From contig NC_030678.2 of NCBI RefSeq assembly GCF_000004195.4, forward strand, positions 93,144,904 to 93,208,903: a stretch of 64,000 nt of DNA, read 5' to 3'. Positions 49,901 to 61,900 of the stretch are shown one piece after another. Source of the DNA: Xenopus tropicalis (lineage: Eukaryota; Chordata; Amphibia; Anura; Pipidae). Below the pieces are notes generated by a model that worked only from the letters and a program-made list of their open reading frames with translations, was not told where the DNA came from and ran no database searches. The position numbers were made by a program, and so were the translations under genes. The number at the start of each line of letters is the position of its first letter. Position 1 is the first letter of the stretch.

Positions 49901-52900
49901 AAAGGAGCAAACCATCTTAATCCCTGCTCCTTCTTATGTTAACACATCTTTTTGTATTTTATCCTATTCTCTCAAAAGACAGCATTTTTAAGCTTTTTTT
50001 TTTTTTTTACAAAACATTGAGACCCAAGTATTGATTTAGTATAAACTATGCACCTACTTTTATTTAACTTTCTCTTTTGTTGAAGAAAGCTTCATTGTAC
50101 CAAATTATTTGGACCCAACCCACAGAATATGGTCTAAAGTCTTACCTAGAGTTTGATGTCCCTGGATTTCATAGCACCAATCACCTATAATAAAGAGCAC
50201 ATAATGCAAAACTGTAACAAATGAAAGTTTAACATGCCCAACAATATATGAAATTGTAATTTCTCTTAAAGGAAAACTATACCCCCAAACAATGCAGGTC
50301 TGTATAAAAAAGATATTGCATAAACAAGCTTATATGTAAAAGCCTGCTTTATCTAAATAAACCATTTTCATAAAAATATACTTTTTTAGTAGTATGTGCC
50401 ATTGGGTACATACGAATAGTGGTGCACACAAACACACCAAAGACATACATACATGTTAGTCACAAGAGCCAATTAGTGGACTAAATTTTGTCTTATAAAC
50501 TATCTGTTGGTTAAGTATTTATTCTAAGAGTATAGTTTTCCTTTAATAGTAACCGATGAGGGGTGTTAGCTTCCATGCATTTTCTGCTGTATGTTTTCAT
50601 GACCATGATATACGGTATGTAAATAGTTTTTTTTTATGCCATGTGACATTTGTCTTTAACAAAATTTGCTTATAGACAAAATTTTCACAAGCTACATGAT
50701 CCCATGAAACAAACTGTGGGATTTATATAATATTCAGACAACATTTTTATTTTGAGCTTGCTTAAAAGATGCTAGATTTAGATAATGTACACTTAATTGT
50801 GATACATTTTCAGAGTAGCCACTTAGCATTGGAGTAGCATTGGCAATACATAAATGTGCAGTGGTGTTAATATATGCACAAATTCATTTCATCACAAAGC
50901 CTCACTTGCAGCTGTAAAAGAACTCAAGCTGGCCATACATGCACCGGTAACATTTTCGGACCGTGTGTGGGCTCCGAATTATGATCCTGATAATGTTCGT
51001 ACCATGATGAATGGTCGTTTAGTTTATCAAACAGGTTAGAGAATTTTGGTTGTATAAAGTGTGATAGAATGACCCAACAAATGAGGAAAAAGGTGAGTTT
51101 TCCCTTCAAGTTCTCCATAGTGGGAGATGTAACCTTTAACGGTTTCTCTGTTTAAAGGGTTTTGCTGTCTGGCCCTTGAAGCTATAGTGTTCTGGATAGA
51201 ACAAGTTTATCAGGCGATCCATTCCAGTAGTCCAGCTCACCTATTGGAGCTTACTTTCCACAGGAAGGCTGACCTGTCGAAAGGTATTTAATTGTATAAG
51301 CAGGTGTGAGACAGTCTCTCAGAGCAGGGCACAGAGCAGGAAGGATACCTCTCTGTGTTAGGACTCCCAGAGGGGCTGGGGGTGCTTCCTGCCACTGCAA
51401 GGAGCAGAGGGAGCCCAGACTTGAGAAAGCTACCAAGAGACTGAGGATCTAAGGAGCTGAAAGGAAAGCCAGGAGGCTGAGCTAATCCGCCAGAAGTGTT
51501 GTGAGTACAGGGGTGACCCCAACATTTGTGTTTTCCACTGGTAGTGCACAAGGGGTCCAGGTTAGTGAGGGAACCAATCTAATGTGTGAAGGTAGTGCCC
51601 AGAGGGCAGGATTTATTTTTATGATTTGTTTTGTATGCTGCAATAGGCAACCCTGTGTAAATAAACTGCCTTAAAGCCAAGAAAGTGTCTGTCGTGGATC
51701 CCGCTAGTTTACAAAAGATAAAATCTGTGCATCTATTGTGCATCCAACGATATCCTTGGAGGTCCTACAATGCATTTCCAGGAAGTCCCATTCGCACAAT
51801 TGGTGCCAACTATTTAACATTCAGAACATCCTCCAATTTGTTATTTTTAGGGCTTTAGCCTAAACATTTAATTTTTAAATTCACTATGGTAAGGTGTATT
51901 TGGTGATTTACTTCAGGTATTCTTAATCAGAACTTCTTGATCAGATTCTAATTATTATATAGATAAATATAGATTTATGCTATTATATTTATATTAGTAT
52001 TTTATTAAATACTAAATATTTACTTAATATTGATATAGAATATCATAAAAAGGGATGGTCTCTCTTCACAAGTCCCTGTAGGGGTAGGCAGAGGGGGAAC
52101 GTGCCTAGAACGAAATGGTGGGGGAACGCTAAGCATGTACCTCTTCTTTCACCTGTCCCCTAGTCCAGACCCTTGTTCCTCCACCGCCTGCATGTCCATT
52201 GCCTCTCCACCTGTCTTTAGTGTGGCCTCACGCTTGCGTGCATATGGGGGGGTGAGGTCAGCTGGGTTGCCCTAAGGCTACCTTTGTGAAGGGAAGAAGC
52301 ACACCAATATGCCGGCAATGTCTTTAACATATTTATTGCAGAAGCAAGTGCCACTTGTTTCTGCAATAAATGTGTTAAAGGCATTGCCGGCATATTGGTG
52401 TGCTTCTTCCCTTCACAAAGGTATACTAATTGGCTTGGGAGCAGCTGAGGAAGTAAAGCAACCAATGGAAATATTTAAGTGTTGTGCCGAAGATTTTTTC
52501 TTTTGTTGCCCTAAGGCTCCCAGCTAACTTAGCCCAGTGTTGTTGCCTGCTAACTAAGTAGTGAGGGGCCCCATAATTTGCAAACAAAATGTATAATTTT
52601 GTTTTTTTCAATAAGATCCTGGGAGACATACAGTTTTTTTTTTAAAAAAAAAAACCTTTTCAGTATCACTTTACGTCACTGTGCGTATAGATTATACGTT
52701 GTTTACACTGAACTCCTTTAGGCCTTAGAATGGCTATGTGCATTTTTTTAATGTAGGGAGAACGCCACAATTGGTTCAGGCAAAATTAACAGCAAAATTT
52801 TCTCTATATACAATAGGTTTTTACCCCATACTATATTAAAGGAAATACATAGATAACATCTATTTACAAAGAAGGATATATTTGCTCTTTAAGATGAAAA

Positions 52901-55900
52901 ATTAGGTCTTTGATTAGATGTCTCATAATACTCTGCATTAAATGTAGTTATTACTGTGCATAACTCATCTGAAACTTGCAGCACTTTATTTCTTAAATCA
53001 ATTTGAATCACGATCTGTGTCCAGTGATAATAAAAGCAGCTTTGGGCTTTAGCTGCAAGCAACAAACAATACCTAGTAGATGCTCTACTTTCAGCGTTGA
53101 GATGTTTTTAGTTAAGAGATTCAGCATGCAAGATAAAAAGCTTATCTGTTTCCAAAGTTTTACAGGATAAAAAGAACTATTTGCAAAACAATTAAGCTTG
53201 AAACTCTATATTCTGGCAGTTATTCAATCTTTTGCCTACAGGAAAAAAGTACTTTCTTGTTTCCAAAACTTGCATAAATCTTTGTCTTGAAAGCGGATAT
53301 TGTTCTTTAGTTTAATCTAATCCACTATTCTCTGACGTTCAGTTGTAATTCTTGTGAATTACAGAGTATCAGCGTATATTCTTGGTTGTAGTGTAAGCAG
53401 CTACAGAACAATCCAAATGTATATTTTAATAAAAAGGGCATCTCTTGTGTAGCGGAAGATAGGGAAATCTATGTAAAATAAAGTGGATTTGAAAAGTTAA
53501 CAGGAAAAGAAGCAAGCTTTAAAAAAATAGGTTCAACTCTTGGCCTTATTTGTCAAGAATAATTAAAGATATTAATGCCAATAAAAATCTAGCCTCGTGA
53601 TTAATTGGCTTTCTAAGTTGCCAGGGTCATTGACAAACAGATTTCAGTCTGATCAAGCTAGCATACAAAGCCAAAAATAACCAGCTGCAGGTTGTTTCTG
53701 TATTAATTTTGTTTTACTTATAGTTTTTGGGATATAAAAGGTTTACTTATGTTCTTCCTCAACCTAACATTTCTTCAGACTGCAAACAACTTAACTATGC
53801 AAACTAGCTAACCTGCAAATTAAATTTGATCTTAATTTATTTACACTCAATATCCATTTAAGCTTTCCTGCCCAAGTGAAACTTAGTTTCTGACTAAGGA
53901 CAAACACTAGAGCAAATTTCATCAGAGGCTAATTACCCTATCAGTATGAGTTTGAACTGTGAGAGAAAACTTATACAACACCATGGAGATAGTGCCCTTG
54001 TCAGAACTGAACCCCAGGCCAAAGTACTGCAGGAAAAAAGGACAAACTAGTTTGTCAATTAGGAGAGATTGGTCAAACCTAGATAGTCAACTATGTTCAA
54101 TATTAGGTCACTTTACTAGTTAGAGATGTTTTATCAACATGCAATGTGATTTCCATGGACTCCAGAGAGCAGTAATGTTGTTGTAAATAGGAAGGGTGGC
54201 TGGATAGTATTAATAATAGTGCAAGACACCAACAATAACAGAGCCGAAAAATAATTGTTTGCTCTGGGCCTCCACATGACAAAAGACCTAATGTCCTAGG
54301 TCTAGTGATGAGATTATGGTGGGAAACTAGCTGTGACTGTGTTTGGAGATAAAATATTTTAAAGAAAACTCATCAGCTTCTAAACCTGCATAAGTAGCTT
54401 GTAATAGACATCAGTTCAGTGGGCCACTAGTTAATGTTAGAACACAGAAAACCCCATTTACAAAGCAACCAACTACCTTTACTTGTGAGAAACTTAAAAA
54501 AAGCCTGTTGCATACATTATTATATATCAGTTGGCAATATTTCTTTTTGTAATCATTTGGATATGTAATGCAGTCGGAAGAAGCCTAAAGAAACCTTGCT
54601 TGCCCACTATGCTTGTACACCATTTATTAGTGCACCAAAAGAGTCTTGCACTGGTTTAAGTGCAACCCGGTAAGGATGCCGGATGCGGAGGAGGGTGTGG
54701 CCTGCACTCGGCGGACAGAAGACTTGTTCTAAGTCTTAGAACACATCTTCTATCCGCCGTGCGCAGTGAGCCAGATGCAGCCATCAAAAGAGCCACATCT
54801 GGCTCCCGAGCCATAGGTTCCCTACCCCTGGTATAAAGGAAAATCCTTGAAAAATACATGCCCTAGAAGTCATTTATTAATGCCCCAGATGTAAGGAAAA
54901 TTTCATTGAGGAGTATAAAATAGCAGCCCTTAAGTGCTCATTGAATAAGCACATAACTGCACCATGCATCCTGTGACCGATAAAAAATCTTAGACAAGGT
55001 GCAGAGTGCAGTGTGTGAGCACAAGGCAGTTCTGTCCTAACCACCTGCTTTACAGGGCCAGCATTAAAACTAGTGCACCCCTAGGCCACTTGCAGCCCCT
55101 GTGCACTTGCACCCCTACCCCCTCGCACCACCCCACCCGCTCATAGTTTCACATCAAAAAGGTATCCAGCCTATTTCCACACCATACATCCCCACCCATA
55201 CAGTAAAGTAACCAATCATATCGACGTGGTGAAACCTCCATATTTTTCAATCTCAGTTTATGTTATATATCTGCTTACTCAATATCTCAATCTTAGAGGC
55301 TGAAATTTTTTGGAGTAACACAAAGCAGTAGGCCGGTGGGTGCTGCTGGTTCATGCCTTATACAGGTATCGGACCCCTTATCCGGAAACCCGTTATCCAG
55401 AAAGCTCCGAATTACGGAATGCCCGTCTCCCATAGACTCCATTTTAATCAAATAATTCAGAATTTTAAAACTGATTTCCTTTTTCTATATAGAAATAAAA
55501 CAGAACCTTGTAATTGATTCCAACTAAGATATAATTAATCCTTATTGGATGCAAAACAATCCTATTGGGTTTAATTAATGTTTTATTGATTTTTTAGTAG
55601 ACTTAAGGTATTGAGATCCAAATTACGGAAAGACCCCTTATCCGGAATACCCTTGGTCCCGAGCATTCTGGATAATGGGTCCTATACCTGTACAAGTTTT
55701 TAAAAGCTGAAACACATCTACAGTTGATTTTAATGTCAATTCTTATTATGCAGTATTATGAAGTTCTGAATGTGTGGCTGAACATATCTCAAGCCTAAAG
55801 TTCCTGAGATTCTAAGAATTTAAAAACTTGCCAAATTGTTTATCCTAATTTCTAGTCACCTGCTCCTGGGGCAGATTTATTAACATTCAGATTTTAGTGG

Positions 55901-58900
55901 TTTTAGAGTTCTTGAAACCATGAATAAACTCAATTTCTCTAAAATCATGAATGCCAAGTGATTTATTAAAACAGCCTTTTAAAGGGGACATATTGTGTGA
56001 AAAGCAATATTGTGTCAATGAATTGTGCTCATTTAAATATATATTTTGTAATACAACACTCTGTAGCATTCTGAATCAAGTGACAAAGGTGTTTATTGTG
56101 CTAACAGAACAGGCACCGTTTGGTGCTCCAGCCCTATCTCTAGTTTGATCCATAATTTGAGCCATATATTGCAGCAGTTGTTGCTTTTTGGCATATGATG
56201 TTTAATCAAAATTAAAATTTTCCCCAATTCCGGCACATAGACAAAAGAAAAGCAATTGCAACTATTTCTTTGGGTGACGGGTCCCTTTTAAAGGGGACGT
56301 TCACCCTGAAGAACAATTGTAAAGTTGCTAGGAATGGGACATTCTATAACATACAAAAACGTGAACCACCTTTAAAACAGAGCCTAATCCTAAATGGAGC
56401 AGCAGGTAATGATTTTCTGCCTCACAGCACAGCCTATGGAAGACAAACAATACAATCTAATGATATCAGGGTTGTTTCTCTCATGGTAGTGTCTGTACAC
56501 TGTTTAAAGCAGCAATTTTTACTTATGAATGGGAAGCAGAAAATGTGTTAAAATTGTTATCAACCAAAGCCTAGTAGCAGCTTTTTTTAAATTTAGAACC
56601 TTCATGGTTACATAGTGATAAACCTACTTATCACATCAAACCATTCAGCATTTGCTTTATTTACAGTAACTAAACAGTGTTGCTGCCCCTACCCCATAAT
56701 GACCTCAATCCTTTTTTTTTTTTTTACTTTTATAGAATTGTCTTACTCACATTTTTAAATTGTGGTTTTGGAAGGTTCCAGTAATAGCACTTTCCACAAG
56801 GCTACAATGCTACAAAGCAGTGACATAAGACAGAGGAAGCAGACCCAAGCTACACAGCATTTAAAGCTGACATTCACTGGCCCATGGATTTACTGAGGGG
56901 CAGTTTTTCTGTCCAACTGATGTACATAAATTTAAACTACTTTAAGAAGCAACTTGCAGAGGTGTAGGGCACGGAGGTATAATAACGCCAGGTAGTTCTA
57001 TCAAACAAGCTCTTATATATTCCTCTGAGTATATAGAGATTTTGTCTCACAGAAAGAGTATGTGGACAGGTATCCAGTATATGTGAAAATATGCAGAGCA
57101 CAAGACAAAAACACAAGAGGTCCTCTTCACCCACCCATTATCAATATGCTAAGGACATTCAGACATTTTGTGCATTAAGCTCCTGTCATTCCCACCTAGA
57201 GTCAAGTAATTTCAATGGGCCAATAAAAGGGAAACCATTTGGGAGTTTTAACCTTGAAAACAAGTAAGTTGCAGGTAAAAAATAATGAAGCAGTAGAATT
57301 CATAATGAATCATATGAAAGTTAGTGTAGGACTGGTCAGACCAGAGATGACTTTGACTTAGCTGGCCAGCTTAAAGTATATTACAATATATGGGCAAAAT
57401 AGCCTCCATGCGCACGACAAAACTGTGAATTGGCTCTTTTAAACAAGTTACTTGCATAACCACACACAAATAACACAAAAAGGAAATCTGAAGTAAAAAA
57501 AGTGATAATTCAGATTTGCTCCAATGCGATGGTATTTTTTAAATGTTGCCCACACATGATGTGATTTAGAACAGGCAACAAAATAATAAGAGCAAACCCT
57601 ATTTACCCCCTTGGGTACTAATGTTTAAAATGTACTGATCTAGTATGACTCTCTCTGTCCCCTTAAAGTCTTATTAGCGGTATATGGTCTGTGACCATAG
57701 TTCTCAAATAATTGTTGGGTGAGAGTATTTTACCAACATTACTATTGATCCGCAAGTTTTGTGTGAATTGAAACGGCTGTATAGCAAAAGTCTAGAGCTG
57801 AATAATATTGGTGTTACACTCTCAGTATTATCATATGCAATGGATCCCAAAAGGGTTCAAAATTGGACAATATAATTAATTTCTGCCAGAGAAGGTGTGC
57901 CATGTCCAACTGTTGCTTGCTTGATCCTGTGGTTATATGGAGTTACACACAAGGGATGCAAAAAAGAAAAAAACTTTTTTTTATTTTAAACATTTTATTG
58001 AAGTTTTGCAATAAACATGTAAGATAAATAATGACAAATTATTTAAATATAGGTTGTACAACAATAGTCACATTCGACAGTTTGTCCTTCAAAAAGATAA
58101 GAAATAAAGGAAATAGAATGCTTACAGAGAAACAAAATAAGTAATTTAAATAGAGAAAAACAAAACAAATTACCTAACTATGCCCAGTGGATTAACTATA
58201 AAAAGAAAAGTTTCCTAGAGAGGAAAATCAAGGATATTTTTGCTTATATGTTCATGAATTATTGAAATAAATCTATATATGCAGCATTTTATAAATCTGA
58301 TCCTTATTACTTATATCTATAGCATTAAAGGAAAATGACCATGTATTTTTAATAGGGATCCTGGATTTAGGTTCACTTGTTTTTGCTTTGATGGCCTCTT
58401 GCCAGCTAAGCTGATTAAGATAAGAAACAATTTCTGTTATAGGAGGGGTTTCCTCTTTTAACCAATAATAAAATAATGCTTTTTAAGAGGCAGCCATAAA
58501 CAAAAATAATAATTTATCAATTTTTTGTGCTAAGGAGACTGGTAAAATGCTTGATAACACCTCCTCTTTTTTAATGTGTAATAGAGCGATAGGAGATAAC
58601 TTTATATTTAAATTCAACCTGTGGTTCAAGAATCTTTCCACCATGTTCCACAAGTTACCAATCTTTGGACAAGACCATAGGTAGTGGAATAAATTAACAC
58701 CAGTTTCGTTACATTTGGGGCAAAAAGAGTTTGTTTTAAAGCACTTATTATGAACAAAACGTTTTCCATAGCCTAGATGGACAAGTTTGAATTGCTGAAT
58801 CCTCCAGCTTTAAGCAAAAATCAGATTGTTGAATTCATGCATAGACTTAACCAATTGCGAAGGGGATACAAAGTGTTGTAGATAGACAGACCACTTAACG

Positions 58901-61900
58901 GACACCACCCTTTTAAAGGGGACCTGTCACCCTAAGAAATAACTCCAAATTATTTTCTATATTGTTAGTTGAGCAAAATAAACGTTACTTACTCTATAAA
59001 AATAATATAAATCTTGTTTCATTCCGTCGTGGAATTACTCAGTCAAAGCAAGCAGGCAGGCACCATTTTGTGGACACTGTTATGAAGGCAAGCTTTGTAT
59101 CATGCCAAAATCTTGTGTATGTGCCAGAATGGGGGACCTGATGCCTATGCCAACGCACTGGCTACACAATTAGATGATGAGGAGGGAGGGGGAACGTGAG
59201 ATGTGCAGTGACAGCTAGGTGGTGCTGAATGGAAAGCTAAAGTTATTGTCTGCCCCGCCTCTATGCCTAAGGCATAGAGGCGGGGCAAGCAAAATATGAT
59301 TGACAGCTGGGATTTTTAAATGCCTTTTTAATGGGGTTGGATGTGTTAATATAAAAATGAATTTGGGTTTCATGTTTAACTTGAAAAGGACTTTTATTAT
59401 ACAGCTTTTTATGTCTGGGTGACAGGTCCACTTTAAGGATTAAATTGAGCAGAGTGGAAAGCTCTCAGTTTATTTAAATGTGATGATACTATCATTATAA
59501 AAGCTGCAGACAAGGGGTGTGTTATACTGAACTGTTTTAATTATTTAAAAGCTATGTACAGTATAATTATTACTGGTAAGTCAGTTTTTATGCATTTTAC
59601 CCTACACCCAGATATTAAAAAAAGTTAAAATCAGTATTACAGTTAGGCCTAACATCATATGAGATTATGTTTTTGGATACTTCGAACCCACAATAGATGG
59701 TTTGTGTAACTGATCCTCCTTATTGACCTATATTGTCTGCTGTTAATTCTATTTCTTATTCATTGGCCCAATTTGTCGATTTTCATTTAAAGGTTATGGT
59801 TTATAATTTAGATACACAGTCATTTTCTAGAAAAATGATCTACAACTGGAAGAACAACACATTCTCCCAGCCCTGCCCCCCCTCACACTTCAGTGATATC
59901 AGTGACTAGGGTATATAAAGAACACCAGCTTGGCAGGTCAGGCCGGGTGTGGTTTAGAAGAGGGCGGGTTAGAGGGGGTGAGGGTTGCAGCCTAATTTTT
60001 TCAGCTTTGGATCTAAACTTTTTTGCAGATTAATGGGACATAGCTGGGGAGCCCCATTGCTCCATCATATGCCAAGTTGGTGATTGGTTGTTTGGAGGAA
60101 AAATGTTATACCTTCCCCTGAATTGTTTCAACACATTGATAACGTATTCAAGGTCTGACAGGTAAATTTCATAGGTTACTTGTTGAACACAAAAAATGAT
60201 GTTCAACGTGGAGTATAACAACAAGAGGATTTTGTTTCTAGATGTACAGGTATGTGTGGATCTTGAAGGGAAATGTCAGACCTCGCTGCACATAAAACAG
60301 ATAAGAATAGCTTATTAAAGGAGAAGGAAAGTCATTTTGGCATTTTACTGCTAATAGATTTGTCACATAAGTGCAACCTAGAACACTATTTATTCTGCAG
60401 AAACCATTACTATACTTGAGTAAACAGCTTTACAAGCTTTCTCCATTTGCTAAAGAGATAGCAGCTGCCATTTTAAGTGGCTTCCTTCCTGCAGTCTATA
60501 GCCGTTATAGCCGATATCACACATTCCTAAGGGAGGGGGGAGGGAGTTCTTAACATTCTGGTAGGGGGGGAGAGCAGGAGAGGGGAGAGAGGAGGGAACT
60601 GCACAGACACTGGCCCCAGGAATTAAAGATGTTTCTGAGACAGGAAGGCAGACATTGGAACATCATGTTTATTAAAAAAAGAGACAAGAAATCCTGTGTT
60701 TCTTTTGATAGAGGACTCAGTGCAGCATTACTGTAAGTGTTTATGGCTGTATTTACATAGACCTTTCTGATAAAGCTAACTTAGTTTTACCTTTCCTTCT
60801 CCTTTAAGGTTTCATAGTGCATTTTCAATTGATCATAGCTTTGCTTATATGCCAAAGTAAAATAGATTGAGAAGGAGAAATTGAGGCAATGAGTAAGTTC
60901 TTTGGCACATGGATATCCAGAAATGTAGTTAAGAGAGCTTTCCAAATAGCTAAACAATGCAATTGTCAAAACATAGAAAGTAAAAGTTAAAAAAAAACTG
61001 TGCCATTTGTGCAGAAATATACAGTGGATTACACTGGATAACTTAACATGTAGTAGGTAAAAACGGGGGTATTTTTAACTAGAGACCCAGTTTTGTGCAA
61101 ATGGTAAAATCTATTGGAGATCAATTAGCTATGGTCAATCCCATATCCAAATATACCAGAACCACTAGGTCTGGTAAGAAAAACAGGATGTTACAAACGT
61201 TAGGGATGTATTTGCTATACTTATTCTAATATGGGACAGAACATCACATGTTAGAATATTTGTGATTTGAGAACTATGATCATACACCATGTATCGGTTC
61301 TAAAATGTAGACAGGACAGAGGAAATAATGTTACAGAAAGAGTCACACACATACAAACTTTAGTACCCAAGGGATTATACACTGTTTCCTCTTTATCCAG
61401 TTATACAGAGCAATGATAGTGCACACAGTGGGGTTAAAATGCTGAAATGATCTAATCATATGGATGAGGCTAAGGTTTTCTATTGAATTGTTTAACTTGT
61501 GCTTTGAAAAAAGGGACACGTGTGGTCCTGAAACGTCAGCAAAAACACAATAAAGCATTTAAAAAAAAAAAACTCACGTGCCCTGACAGAACAAAAAGAT
61601 TTTATTTGCTATCATAAAAATAATGTTGCAGTAAAAAAAGAATTTGCGGTTTTGGTGCTTTGAAATAAAAATATCACAGAGAACAACAGTTTTGTGTAGG
61701 CTTTATAATTCAGTGAAATGAAAGAATGGTAAAGGTTCTGAACATTTTTGCAAGGCAATGCATATACGTGCATGTACACAGAGAAATGTGACAAATGCAG
61801 TATTCACACAGGAAGGATTCCACCACTGCCGTCCATCATAACGTACATTTTATCTGAACATAAATAAGGTCCCGATTTGACACTTATCAAGCAAACTCTT

